The notes under the pieces are model-generated. The model had not been told where the DNA came from and made no database searches. It worked only from the letters and a program-made list of their open reading frames with translations. The translations under genes and the position numbers were made by a program. Shown piece by piece: positions 1 to 9,700 of a stretch of 64,000 nucleotides of DNA. How positions within the stretch are numbered: position 1 is the first letter of the stretch; every line of letters starts with the position of its first letter. Origin of the DNA: Marinobacter sp. (GTDB lineage Bacteria; Pseudomonadota; Gammaproteobacteria; Pseudomonadales; Oleiphilaceae); NCBI GenBank assembly GCA_029264995.1, contig JAJUKC010000001.1, forward strand, positions 62,001 to 126,000, in the 5' to 3' direction.

Positions 1-245
1 GACGTGAGAAAAATGAGCGGCACCAGGCGCTCACCCGCCAGAGCCTTGATTTGACGGGCGGCTTCCATGCCATCCATCCGGGGCATCAGGGCGTCCAGCA
101 GCACCAGATCCGGTTGGGTTTCCCGGAACAGTTCCACCGCCTCGGTACCGTCTTCGGCCTCAATCACGGTATGGCCCAGGCGGCTGACCAGCCGCGCCAG
201 AATCAACCGGTCGCTGGCACTGTCCTCGGCAAGAAGTACCTTCAA
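1..245 (-). CDS. Response regulator receiver domain protein (partial, runs off window start; possibly HsbR-like)
   Basis: Minus-strand translation LKVLLAEDSASDRLILARLVSRLGHTVIEAEDGTEAVELFRETQPDLVLLDALMPRMDGMEAARQIKALAGERLVPLIFLT is a classic REC domain; probable TTG start overlapping the end of the STAS gene. Confidence 0.8.
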   Translation of the reverse strand, partial: MKVLLAEDSASDRLILARLVSRLGHTVIEAEDGTEAVELFRETQPDLVLLDALMPRMDGMEAARQIKALAGERLVPLIFLT

Positions 246-255
246 GGGAATCGCC

Positions 256-579
256 TCAGCGAATGCTGAACAACTGCTCGAAGTTGGAGATGGAGAGTAT
301 TCTGCGGACATCGCTGTTGCAGTTCTCGATGGAGATGCGGGCGCCATCGCCGCCAGCGTGATCCCTTAACAGAAGCAACATGCCCAGAGCCGAGCTGTCG
401 AGGTAGGTGGTGTCTGAAAGATCAATGACATAGTGGCTGACGGTGGGTTCGCTATGCTCGTAGGCATCCCGAAAGGATTGATGGGTACTGAAATCAAACC
501 GGCCTTCCACGCAAATCGTGAGTGTCTTGCCGTCATCGCTCCGATGTGTCTCTATAGGCATTCCTGAACCTCCCGGCAC
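256..579 (-). CDS. STAS domain anti-sigma factor antagonist (HsbA-like)
   Basis: 107 aa; YVIDLSDTTYLDSSALGMLLLLRDHAGG is the STAS phospho-serine region; adjacent to REC gene and fliJ. Confidence 0.85.
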   Translation of the reverse strand: MPGGSGMPIETHRSDDGKTLTICVEGRFDFSTHQSFRDAYEHSEPTVSHYVIDLSDTTYLDSSALGMLLLLRDHAGGDGARISIENCNSDVRRILSISNFEQLFSIR

Positions 580-698
580 ACTCCACCAATGACTTTCCTT
601 TGCCGCCGGCCAATGATGGCAAGCTTATCTGGTAAAGGATAGACAAATTAACGGAAATTGCATCCAGGTTTTCTGATGCAGGTCATCGGGGCAAACAA

Positions 699-1142
699 TT
701 ATCGCTGCCGCCGGGCAAAGGCCCGTCCAGCCGCCTCGTCCGCCAGTTTCTGGTCTCTGAGATCCTGCTTCCGCTGCTCCTGTTGCCGGCAGGACTCGAT
801 GTATTTTTCCATCCCACGGCGACGCTCCCAGGCCTGCTGCCACTCCCGACGCCGGGCTTCAAACACCTGCTCCGCTTGTTGCAGCTGCCGCTGTTGCTGG
901 GCAATCACCTGGTCCAGCTGGGCGATAAACGCCTGCCAGGCCTGCAACCGCGCCACAGGCACAACACCCTGCTGGCTGGCGCGGATCTGGTCACGATACT
1001 CCTGCTGATACCGCTCCAGGTTTTCCACCTGTTCGCGGTGCACCTCCACCTGCTTACGGGCTTCACCAAGGCGCTCCAGAGCTTCCTGCTCTTTTCGCTC
1101 TTCAAGGGAGAGGACAACTTCAAGCCGTTTCGATCGCAACAT
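699..1142 (-). CDS. fliJ: Flagellar export protein FliJ
   Basis: 147 aa coiled-coil protein directly downstream of fliI, typical FliJ position and composition. Confidence 0.85.
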   Translation of the reverse strand: MLRSKRLEVVLSLEERKEQEALERLGEARKQVEVHREQVENLERYQQEYRDQIRASQQGVVPVARLQAWQAFIAQLDQVIAQQQRQLQQAEQVFEARRREWQQAWERRRGMEKYIESCRQQEQRKQDLRDQKLADEAAGRAFARRQR

Positions 1143-2533
1143 CAGGCATTATCCCGGTTGCCGGCGGGATTCGGCACCGCCGTCTTTCTTCGTTCCGGAG
1201 AACGCCGCTCGGGCACCACCGCCAGCAGCTGCTCAATCGCCTCCGTAAGGGGAGCACTTTCATTCAGCCCCTGCTGCAAAAACTGGCGCATGTTGCCTAT
1301 ATGCTGGATGGCAAAGTCGGTCTCCGGGTCGGAACCCTTCACGTAGGCACCCACACTGATCAGATCACGGGCCTGCTGATAACGGGAATAGACCTGTTTG
1401 AATCTCTGGGCCCGGGAGAAGTGCTCCGGATCGGTCACCTGGGGCATCACCCGGCTGATGGAGGCTTCCACATCTATGGCCGGATAGTGGCCTTCTTCCG
1501 CCAGGCGTCGGGATAATACGATGTGACCATCAAGGATGGCCCGGGCTGCATCGGCAATGGGATCCTGCTGGTCGTCACCTTCCGTCAGAACGGTATAAAA
1601 CGCAGTAATGGAACCACCACCGGGGCGACCATTACCCGTGCGCTCAACCAGTTGCGGCAGCTTGGCAAAAACCGAGGGAGGATAACCCTTGGTCGCCGGT
1701 GGTTCGCCAACGGCCAGGGCGATCTCTCGTTGTGCCTGGGCATAGCGGGTGAGAGAATCCATCAATAGCAGGACGCGCTTGCCCTGATCGCGGTAATACT
1801 CGGCGATTCGGGTGGTGAGCATCGCGGCACGCAGACGCATCAGTGGCGAGTCATCAGCTGGAGCAGCCACAACCACGGAACGAGCCAGGCCTTCATCGCC
1901 GAGAATGTCCTCGATGAATTCCTTGACTTCCCGGCCCCGCTCGCCAATCAATCCGACCACGGTAATGTCAGCATCCGTGAACCGGGTCATCATCCCCAAC
2001 AGCATACTCTTACCGACACCACTGCCGGCAAACAGGCCGAGGCGCTGGCCCTGGCCCACAGTCAACAAGGCATTGATGGCGCGAATTCCCACATCCATGG
2101 ACTGGCGAACCGGCGCCCGGTTCAATGGGTTGATGATGTCGCCGGTCAGCTGCACTCTGGCCTCTGCCTGCAACGGTCCCTTGCCGTCCAGCGGGTCGCC
2201 GGCACCATTCACCACACGCCCCAGCATTTGCGGGCCCACCGGCACCCTGCTGGCCGAGGCCAGAGGAATCACCCGGGCTCCGGGCTTGAGACCTTCAATG
2301 GCGGTCAGCGGCATCAGGTAAACCTTGTCTTCCTCAAAGCCCACCACTTCCGCTTCTACACTGGTGGCGCTATCGCCCTGAATCAGACAACGGTCCCCCA
2401 CCACCATCGGGCAACCCACGCATTCCAGCGTGAGACCCACCATGCGCGTAAGCCGGCCAGACAATTCTGGCGCCGGTTCGGCATTGATGGCGCCCTGAAG
2501 CTGCCGTATACGCTCAGCCAGGCGTGAGGTCAT
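1142..2533 (-). CDS. fliI: Flagellum-specific ATP synthase FliI
   Basis: Walker [55 protein letters not shown]; start chosen at [11 protein letters not shown] within the longer ORF (to 2599). Confidence 0.95.
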   Translation of the reverse strand: MTSRLAERIRQLQGAINAEPAPELSGRLTRMVGLTLECVGCPMVVGDRCLIQGDSATSVEAEVVGFEEDKVYLMPLTAIEGLKPGARVIPLASASRVPVGPQMLGRVVNGAGDPLDGKGPLQAEARVQLTGDIINPLNRAPVRQSMDVGIRAINALLTVGQGQRLGLFAGSGVGKSMLLGMMTRFTDADITVVGLIGERGREVKEFIEDILGDEGLARSVVVAAPADDSPLMRLRAAMLTTRIAEYYRDQGKRVLLLMDSLTRYAQAQREIALAVGEPPATKGYPPSVFAKLPQLVERTGNGRPGGGSITAFYTVLTEGDDQQDPIADAARAILDGHIVLSRRLAEEGHYPAIDVEASISRVMPQVTDPEHFSRAQRFKQVYSRYQQARDLISVGAYVKGSDPETDFAIQHIGNMRQFLQQGLNESAPLTEAIEQLLAVVPERRSPERRKTAVPNPAGNRDNA

Positions 2534-3407
2534 CGTCCTGGCCCTGCTCGTTGAATTCGTTGGAATCGGCTTGCTGTGGTGATGCCATGCCCGAATCACT
2601 CAGCACATCCCGGTGAAAATCCGTGAGCTCACCCATGTTGGGCGCCAGCTCGTCCTGCTCCGGGCCGGCAGGCTCCGCCAGCTGTTCTTCCAGCATGCCC
2701 TGAACCGCCCTCTGGAATCGCTTCTCCACGGTGTAATCCACCAGACTATGGCGCGATTCCACTTTACAGCCACCGGGCATGAGAGAATCGTCCTCAATAA
2801 TCACGGCCGATGATTCCAGGCGCTCAGTGACTTCGCGTACCGGTTCGATATCGTCGGGGTGAATATGAATGCGTAGATTGTCGGCGGTCGAGGGCAGTGA
2901 CGACAGCGCCCGACGCACCACCTGGCGAATCTGGGAGGAATCAATGCTGAGTTCACGGAAAACCACCGCCCGTGCCAGCACCGTGGTGAGGTTCACCAGC
3001 ACCGATTCCAGCTCGTCCTCATGGCGCTCGATGGGCAACAACAGCTCACCCATCAGATGCTCCAGGCGTTCCATCCGGGAGGCAACTTCCTGGCGCGTCT
3101 GCTCTGCTGCCTGCTGCTCTCCGTGACTGCGGCCCTCCGCCTCGCCTGCGGCATAGCCGTCTTTGTGCCCGTCAGCCCGACCCTGCTCAAAGCCTTCCGT
3201 GTACCCGGCCTGGCGCCCCTCCTGAAAACCGTCCTCGCGGGCAGCCTGGCGAATCTCTTCAAGATCGGCCGCGGTCAGCGGCTTGACCTCTTCTTCCTCG
3301 ACAACCTGATTTCCGCGTTCATCAAGCAGGGGCAGTTCCCACCGTTCCCAGGCGGTCATCTGTTCTTTCGGTATGCGCTTGCTGTCCTGGTCGGAATCTT
3401 TCATCAC
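2514..3407 (-). CDS. fliH: Flagellar assembly protein FliH
   Basis: 297 aa; [25 protein letters not shown] glycine-periodic repeat typical of FliH; between fliG and fliI. Confidence 0.9.
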   Translation of the reverse strand: MMKDSDQDSKRIPKEQMTAWERWELPLLDERGNQVVEEEEVKPLTAADLEEIRQAAREDGFQEGRQAGYTEGFEQGRADGHKDGYAAGEAEGRSHGEQQAAEQTRQEVASRMERLEHLMGELLLPIERHEDELESVLVNLTTVLARAVVFRELSIDSSQIRQVVRRALSSLPSTADNLRIHIHPDDIEPVREVTERLESSAVIIEDDSLMPGGCKVESRHSLVDYTVEKRFQRAVQGMLEEQLAEPAGPEQDELAPNMGELTDFHRDVLSDSGMASPQQADSNEFNEQGQDDDLTPG

Positions 3408-4453
3408 ATCATTTCTTCACCGCTACCACCCAGCGATATCTCGCCGGCTTCAGCCATGCGGCGAGCAACGGTGATGATGTCTTTCTGGGCCGCTTCGACC
3501 TCGCTGACCTTGACCGGCCCCTTGGCTTCCAGATCATCCTGCAGTAACTCCGCAGCACGCTTGGACATGTTCTTGAAGATCTTTTCCTTGACGGCTTCGT
3601 CGGCACCTTTGAGCGCCACCACCAGCACCTCCGAGGACACCTCCCGCAACAGCGCCTGGATACCACGATCATCGATATCCTTGAGGTTATCGAACACGAA
3701 CATGAGGTCTTCAATGGTGGACGCCAGATCCGGATCCATGTCCTTGATGGAATCCATCAGTGAGCCTTCAATACCCCGGTCCATAAAGTTCATGATATCC
3801 GCCGCGCGTTTAACGCCACCAATCCGACTGGTCTGGGATGCCGCTCCACCGGAGAACTGCTTCTCAAGAATGTCGTTCAGTTCCTGCAGGGCCTGTGGCT
3901 GGATACTTTCGAGCGAAGCCACCCGCATCATCACATCCAGGCGTACTTTTTCATCAAGCGTGCCCAGAATTTCAGCGGCCTGATCCGGGTCGAGGTAGGA
4001 GATAACAATGGCCTGAATCTGGGGGTGCTCGTAACGGATGATATCACCCACCGCCCGGGGCTCCATCCATTTGAGCGTGTCCAGGCCCGTGGTATTGCCG
4101 CCAATCAGGATGCGGTCAATCAGGCTCGCGGCTTTATCATCACCCAACGCCTGAGTGAGCATCGCCCGGATGTAGTCGTCGTTGCCAACACCCAAACCGG
4201 TCTGGCCACCGACCGCGTCCACAAACTGGTTAAGCACGTAGGTGACGTCGTCTTTGCTGACGTCTTTCATCTGCGCCATGGCAACGCCAACCCGCTGAAC
4301 CTCTTTCGGCCCCATGTGCTTGAGCACCTCAGCGGCGTCCGCTTCGCCCAGAGACATCAGCAGTATCGCTGCCTGCTCCACTCGCGGAATCTTGCGCTGC
4401 GGCTTTTTCGGGGCATTCCCCTGCAGCTGGCCGTTTTCTTCAGTCATCGACAT
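3404..4453 (-). CDS. fliG: Flagellar motor switch protein FliG
   Basis: AAILLMSLGEADAAEVLKHMGPKEVQRVG ... MFVFDNLKDIDDRGIQALLREV are FliG signatures. Confidence 0.95.
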   Translation of the reverse strand: MSMTEENGQLQGNAPKKPQRKIPRVEQAAILLMSLGEADAAEVLKHMGPKEVQRVGVAMAQMKDVSKDDVTYVLNQFVDAVGGQTGLGVGNDDYIRAMLTQALGDDKAASLIDRILIGGNTTGLDTLKWMEPRAVGDIIRYEHPQIQAIVISYLDPDQAAEILGTLDEKVRLDVMMRVASLESIQPQALQELNDILEKQFSGGAASQTSRIGGVKRAADIMNFMDRGIEGSLMDSIKDMDPDLASTIEDLMFVFDNLKDIDDRGIQALLREVSSEVLVVALKGADEAVKEKIFKNMSKRAAELLQDDLEAKGPVKVSEVEAAQKDIITVARRMAEAGEISLGGSGEEMM

Positions 4454-6146
4454 TCACCCACTGGCGCATAACCTGTGCGACCCTGGCGGGATCTTCCGCA
4501 ATCAGGCCTTTGAGTGCATTCAACTGCCTATCATAGCTGTCTGTGGCCCCCGGCAAAAGCAGGTCATCCTGAGACGACATAGCCTCGCGCAGCGCCTGCC
4601 CGCCTTCGAGATCGCCCAGACCACCAAACTCGCCGTCTTCTCCGCCTTCACCACGTTCGCGGCGACCTCCACCGGAAAGGGTCTTCAGGGTGGGACGCAG
4701 CAGGCCAAGCACCAGAATCAGAATGACCAGCCCTGCCAATACCTGCTTCATTAAATCCCAGAACCAGGGCTGCTCCCAGAAACCCGGCGCTTCGAACTCC
4801 ACGGCTTCTTCAGGGGCAAACGCGGTATTCATCACGGTAACGCTGTCGCCCCGGGAGGCGGAATAGCCAACCGCATCACGCACCAGCATGCTCAGCCGTT
4901 GCAGTTCCGCTTCGGGCCAGGGTTGATAGCTCACCTCGCCAGTCTCCGGGTCAACCACTTTCATGTCATCCACGGCGAGGGCTACGGTCACCCGCTTGAC
5001 GGCACCCAGCTCCTGGCGGGTGTAGCTGACGGTACGATCCAGTTCGTAGTTCCGGGTGGATTCACTCCGGACATTCACCGGCGGAGCCGCAGGGGCGCCA
5101 TCTTCACCTTCGGCGGCATTGGCCTGCTCCGGAACCGTGGCTGCCCCTGGCGGCTGATTGGCCAGCGCACCGGGAATGCCACCCAGGCCTCCCGCCACAC
5201 GCTGCTCAGACAACTCGCGCTCACTGCGAACCGCCTGCTGCTCCGGGTTATATAACTCTTCGGCCCGTTCGACCGCCGAGAAGTCCAGGTCGGCAGTGAC
5301 TTCCGCGCGGTAACGCCCTTCGCCGACAATCGGGCCAATCAGAGACGCGACACGACGGGTCAGCCTCTCTTCAACCCTGGACGTGTATTCATACTGGTCT
5401 TTCATCCGATCCGTTTCGGCCTGAACGTCATCGCCCGTCAACAGATTGCCGTTCTGGTCGACTACAGTGACTTGATCCCGGTTCATCATCGGGATGCTGC
5501 CGGCCACCAGGTTGACGATGGCCCGAATCTGTTCAGGCTCAGGGCGACGGCCCGCAAACACCTCAAGGAACACCGAGGCGGTCGGTTCACGGGCATCCCG
5601 GATAAACACCGAACGCTCGGGAATGGCCAGGTGCACCCGGGCATTTCGAACACCACGCATGGCGGCGATGGTCCGGGCCAGTTCGCCCTCCAGTCCGCGC
5701 CGGTAGCTGATGGTTTCCATAAACTGGGACGTCCCCAGACCACGTTCCTGGTCCAGCAACTCATAGCCCATGGTTTTCTGGTCGGTCACGCCCTCTGCGG
5801 CAAGTTTCAGGCGCGCGTTGTATACCTGTTCAGACGGCACCAGCAGCGCTCCGGTGCGGGGGTCCATCTTGTAATCGATACCGTTGCTGTCGAGGATGGT
5901 GGTCACGTCCTGCGGGTTGTAGGCAGACAGATCCCCCACCACCGGCTGGTAATTGGGCTCCTGAGCCCAGAGCACCACAGCCACACCCAGTGCCACGCTG
6001 GCGGCCAGCCCCACCATCAGTCCAACCTGGCGGAGCAGGTTCAATCGGTTGAACCCGAGCAAAAGATTGCTACGGCTCTCGGGAGTATCACTCTCCTGAG
6101 TTGCCGGCAGGTCAGAGGCGGCGGTTTCCGCGGGTACGCTTGCCAT
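4440..6146 (-). CDS. fliF: Flagellar M-ring protein FliF
   Basis: 568 aa; SQFMETISYRRGLEGELARTIAAMRGVRNARVHLAIPERSVFIRD. Confidence 0.95.
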   Translation of the reverse strand: MASVPAETAASDLPATQESDTPESRSNLLLGFNRLNLLRQVGLMVGLAASVALGVAVVLWAQEPNYQPVVGDLSAYNPQDVTTILDSNGIDYKMDPRTGALLVPSEQVYNARLKLAAEGVTDQKTMGYELLDQERGLGTSQFMETISYRRGLEGELARTIAAMRGVRNARVHLAIPERSVFIRDAREPTASVFLEVFAGRRPEPEQIRAIVNLVAGSIPMMNRDQVTVVDQNGNLLTGDDVQAETDRMKDQYEYTSRVEERLTRRVASLIGPIVGEGRYRAEVTADLDFSAVERAEELYNPEQQAVRSERELSEQRVAGGLGGIPGALANQPPGAATVPEQANAAEGEDGAPAAPPVNVRSESTRNYELDRTVSYTRQELGAVKRVTVALAVDDMKVVDPETGEVSYQPWPEAELQRLSMLVRDAVGYSASRGDSVTVMNTAFAPEEAVEFEAPGFWEQPWFWDLMKQVLAGLVILILVLGLLRPTLKTLSGGGRRERGEGGEDGEFGGLGDLEGGQALREAMSSQDDLLLPGATDSYDRQLNALKGLIAEDPARVAQVMRQWVNVDD

Positions 6147-6161
6147 GCTGTTGCTCCGTTA

Positions 6162-6530
6162 TCAGATCGGCATATTCATAATGTCTTCGTAGGCCCGCAC
6201 AACCCGGTTACGCACCTGGGTCAGCGCCTCGAAAGACACGGAAGATTTCTGGGCAGCTATCATGACCCGGGTGATGTCCACGTTCGGATCGCCCATTTCA
6301 TAGGCCGTCCTGAGCTCGCTGGCCTGACTCTGGACCTCGTGTACATTGTTAACGGCCTTGCCCAGCATATCGCTGAAGCTGGGGACTTCCTGAGTTTCCT
6401 GAACCTGTCGTGGGCCATCGATGCGACCACGTACGGACTGATCCTGCTCGACCCTCTGGTTCTGCATCATCTGGGTACGCAGATTCCGGATCTCAGACAG
6501 AACATTGTTTATGTCGGCACGTTGAACCAT
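6162..6530 (-). CDS. fliE: Flagellar hook-basal body protein FliE
   Basis: MVQRADINNVLSEIRNL...FEALTQVRNRVVRAYEDIMNMPI; start moved inside the listed ORF (6578) because a sigma54-like promoter lies immediately upstream and GGGAGAG precedes this ATG. Confidence 0.9.
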   Translation of the reverse strand: MVQRADINNVLSEIRNLRTQMMQNQRVEQDQSVRGRIDGPRQVQETQEVPSFSDMLGKAVNNVHEVQSQASELRTAYEMGDPNVDITRVMIAAQKSSVSFEALTQVRNRVVRAYEDIMNMPI

Positions 6531-6586
6531 CACACTCTCCCGGCGGCCCTGTCGGGCCTGTACTTGTTGCTGACTCAAAAGAATCT

Positions 6587-6603
6587 AAGCAAGCAACAGG
6601 CCA
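6587..6603 (-). promoter_or_regulatory. Sigma-54 (RpoN) -24/-12 promoter for fliE operon
   Basis: Minus-strand TGGCCTGTTGCTTGCTT matches TGGCnn-N5-TTGCW; expected TSS about 6576. Confidence 0.7.
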
Positions 6604-6721
6604 GAAAACATTAAACCATTTATTTCAATAGGTTAAAAATAATGACCAAAGCCAAAGGCGTTCACGCGACAAAGAATTGACAGAGGTGAAAACAGACGAA
6701 AAGAAGACCAGGTGGGCAGGT

Positions 6722-6747
6722 AAAAAAGCGGCACCCCGAAGGGTGCC
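6722..6747 (-). terminator. Rho-independent terminator after fleR
   Basis: Minus strand GGCACCC-TTCG-GGGTGCC followed by GCTTTTTT. Confidence 0.85.
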
Positions 6748-6782
6748 CGAAGGAGTATAAGGTCGACAACAAAGGCCCTGAC

Positions 6783-8228
6783 TCAGGCCATGGCCAGCTC
6801 CGCATCAAGATCGATACCGGCATCTCGCATCTGGGCCAGTTTGTAGCGAAGCGTTCGTGGGCTGATGCCCAGTTGCTCCGCGGCCCGGTTGCGCCTGCCA
6901 CGCTCTTTCTTGAGGGTCTGAATAATAATACGGAACTCTTGCTGGCGCAGATCATCGCCGAGCGAACCAATGGCCTCATCAGCCGCTGAATCCGCTTCCA
7001 GCCCGGCCTCGGGGTCTGGCAAGTCAGCCGCAGCGGCCTCCGTGGATCTGTCGGAAATGGCCGGCTCGGCGGGTGCACCAAAGTCAGCGGCACTGGTAAT
7101 CCCAAGCTCCAGACAAAGATCGCCGGCGTGGATCACATTGCCCTGATGCAACACCAGGGCCCGCTGAATGGCATTGTCCAGCTCCCGTACATTACCCGGC
7201 CAAGCGTGAGCCATCAGCGCCTTGCGGGCATCTTCGGCCAGGGTGATGCCAGTCAGTTTCATCTTGCGGCAATGCTTTTTCAGCAGTGACCGGGCCAGGG
7301 GCAGAATATCCAGTGGCCGCTCCCGCAGGGGCTGCCAGCGCATCGGGAATACCGTCAACCGGTAATAAAGGTCTTCACGGAACTTGCCTTCACGAACATA
7401 GTCCGCCAGATCACGGTTTGTGGTAGCCAGCACACGAACATCCAGCTGGATGGTCTTGCGACCACCTACCCGCTCCACTTCCCGCTCCTGCAACACCCGC
7501 AGCAGCTTTGACTGCAGACCAAGATCCATTTCGGAAATCTCATCCAGCAGAATGGTTCCGCCATTGGCTTGCTCGAATTTGCCTGGGGAGGCTGCAACGG
7601 CACCGGTGAATGCACCCTTCTCATGACCGAACAGAATGGCTTCCAGCATATTCTCCGGAATAGCCGCACAGTTGATCGCGACAAATGGCTCATTCGCACG
7701 GGGTGACTGCTGATGAATATAGCGCGCCAGCACTTCTTTACCGGTACCACTCTCACCGGAAATCATCACCGTGGAATCACTGGTGGCCACTTTCGCGGCG
7801 AGCTGGAACATGCGCTTGCTGACCGGATCCTCAGCCACCGGCTCATCGCCGGATTTCTGGCGGCTGCCGCCCACGACCCGGCTGACCGCCTCCACCAGAA
7901 CCTGCGGTTCAAACGGCTTGACCAGATAATCGATGGCACCGGATTGCATGGCAGACACCGCATGGCTGATCTGGCCATAGGCGGTAATCAGCATCATCGG
8001 TAGGCCCGGATACAAGCGCTGAACTTCCGCCAGCAATTCATGGCCGGACATGCCGGGCATATTAACGTCGCTGACCACCATATCGACCGGCGCCCGGGCC
8101 AGGCTTGCCAGCGCATCTTCAGCGCTCGCCGCTTCTTGCACCTGGAATTTCGCCAGCTCCAGCGTCGTTACCAGAGCCTCGCGCAGGTCGTGGTCATCTT
8201 CCACAATCAGAATCTGGGCCTTTGCCAT
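6783..8228 (-). CDS. fleR: Sigma-54-dependent response regulator FleR/FlrC
   Basis: REC (VEDDHDLREAL, VVSDVNMPGMSG) + AAA+ ([14 protein letters not shown]) + Fis-type HTH; flagellar context; start at MAKAQILIVEDD. Confidence 0.93.
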   Translation of the reverse strand: MAKAQILIVEDDHDLREALVTTLELAKFQVQEAASAEDALASLARAPVDMVVSDVNMPGMSGHELLAEVQRLYPGLPMMLITAYGQISHAVSAMQSGAIDYLVKPFEPQVLVEAVSRVVGGSRQKSGDEPVAEDPVSKRMFQLAAKVATSDSTVMISGESGTGKEVLARYIHQQSPRANEPFVAINCAAIPENMLEAILFGHEKGAFTGAVAASPGKFEQANGGTILLDEISEMDLGLQSKLLRVLQEREVERVGGRKTIQLDVRVLATTNRDLADYVREGKFREDLYYRLTVFPMRWQPLRERPLDILPLARSLLKKHCRKMKLTGITLAEDARKALMAHAWPGNVRELDNAIQRALVLHQGNVIHAGDLCLELGITSAADFGAPAEPAISDRSTEAAAADLPDPEAGLEADSAADEAIGSLGDDLRQQEFRIIIQTLKKERGRRNRAAEQLGISPRTLRYKLAQMRDAGIDLDAELAMA

Positions 8229-8251
8229 GCTATGTGCCTCCAACCTGTTCT

Positions 8252-9487
8252 TTAAAACCGGGCCGTCAGAATCGGCAGCCGAACTATCGCGTCGGCACCT
8301 TGCTGTCCGGGGGATGAAATCGAGAACTCGCCTTGATGGGCCTTGACCACCGCCTGCACCACCGCCAGCCCGAGGCCGGTGCCATGGGACTTGGTGGTGT
8401 AGAAAGCTTCCATAATCCGCCCCGCTTCACCGGCCTCGAACCCGGGACCGTTATCGGACACCCGGATTTCCAGGCGGCCAGAGGTGGCGGAAACGACGAT
8501 TGAAACGTCGGTTGCGCCCGCCTCCAGACTGTTATTCACCAGATTTGTACAGGCGCCAACCAGAGCATCGCGATTGCACATGAGGCGGCAAGGCGTCTGC
8601 ACCTGGTTGTCCAGGGTCACCTGCACGCCCGGTGAAAGCTTGAGGCCGTCCACGGCAGACTCGAGTGCTTCCACCAGACGCGACGAATCCAGCTCTTCCG
8701 CCAGCCGGGTTTCGCCGCGGGCAAAGATCAACATGTCACGAACCTGCTGTTCCAGGTGGGTCAGGCGGGACATCAGCCGGGAGGCGCAACGTTGACGCAG
8801 CTCTTCATCAAGATCCGGCTGGCTCAGATGGCCGCCATAGAGAATGGCGGCGGACAGCGGTGTGCGAATCTGGTGGGCCAGGGAAGCAACCATCTTGCCC
8901 ATGGCAGAGAGGCGCTGGGCATGAGCCAGCTGAGCCTGGAGCTGACGGGTTTCGGTCAGATCGGTCAGCAGGATCAACTGGCCCGGCTGATTCTCCATGG
9001 TACGGATCTCAATGCTGACCCGGCGACCATCCTTCAGGGAAACTTCATGGCCATCATCGTTACGAGGAGCAAAACAACGGCGGATGACGTCAATCCAGCG
9101 CTCGCCCTCAAGTGGCTCGCCGAGCAAAGCAATGGCGGCCGGATTGCTCTGGCTGACGGTGCCATGTTTGTCCAGTACAACCACGCCCGCAGGCAGAGCG
9201 TTCAACAAGGTAGAAAGCCGATCCGCCAGCTGTTCTTTCTGCTCCAGCTCCTGCTGACGCTGTCGTGATTCATAAGACAGTTCACCGGACAGCTGATTCA
9301 CCCGTGATTCGAGGGTGCGATAGGAATCGGTAATCTGGCGAGACATGCGATTGAACAGTTCCAGCGCAGAATCTACAGCCTCATCGTCCTGCTGTGGAAA
9401 CAGTGCTGTCACCTTGTCGTTGACATCAGCCGCAGCGTTAGCATCCGGCTGGTGGCCAGACTCCATAACGACATGTGCGTGGCTCAT
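8252..9487 (-). CDS. fleS: Sensor histidine kinase FleS/FlrB
   Basis: PAS-like region then H-box SLAHQIRTPLSAAILYGGHL and HATPase (NLVNNSLEAGA, DNGPGF, GTGLGLAVV); next to fleR; start taken at MSHAHVV, ORF extends to 9523. Confidence 0.92.
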   Translation of the reverse strand: MSHAHVVMESGHQPDANAAADVNDKVTALFPQQDDEAVDSALELFNRMSRQITDSYRTLESRVNQLSGELSYESRQRQQELEQKEQLADRLSTLLNALPAGVVVLDKHGTVSQSNPAAIALLGEPLEGERWIDVIRRCFAPRNDDGHEVSLKDGRRVSIEIRTMENQPGQLILLTDLTETRQLQAQLAHAQRLSAMGKMVASLAHQIRTPLSAAILYGGHLSQPDLDEELRQRCASRLMSRLTHLEQQVRDMLIFARGETRLAEELDSSRLVEALESAVDGLKLSPGVQVTLDNQVQTPCRLMCNRDALVGACTNLVNNSLEAGATDVSIVVSATSGRLEIRVSDNGPGFEAGEAGRIMEAFYTTKSHGTGLGLAVVQAVVKAHQGEFSISSPGQQGADAIVRLPILTARF

Positions 9488-9545
9488 AACCTTTCCCCCT
9501 GACAGGCCCGGCGGGGCCATCAATACTTTCGTTCGGAAAAGTTAA

Positions 9546-9561
9546 AGCTAACAGCGTGCCA
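9546..9561 (-). promoter_or_regulatory. Sigma-54 promoter for fleSR
   Basis: Minus-strand TGGCACGCTGTTAGCT; perfect -24 TGGCACG, -12 TAGCT at correct spacing. Confidence 0.7.
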
Positions 9562-9644
9562 ATCAGGATTTATTCTTTATTTTCATACAGTAACGAAACC
9601 AAAGAAACCCAGGGTGACGGATTACCGTCGGCCAGAAACGACAA

Positions 9645-9679
9645 TGGCGCCGAAGGTTACAAACCTTTGACGCCATCTT
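9645..9679 (-). terminator. Hairpin downstream of fleQ, possible terminator
   Basis: Imperfect inverted repeat atggcg..aaggtt-aca-aacctt..cgccat just after the fleQ stop; weak T tract. Confidence 0.45.
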
Positions 9680-9700
9680 CTACCGGCCAGCCCGGTGTCT

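Noticed and set aside
5472-6614. 380-aa plus-strand ORF opposite fliF/fliE
   Set aside because: Antisense shadow of conserved flagellar genes
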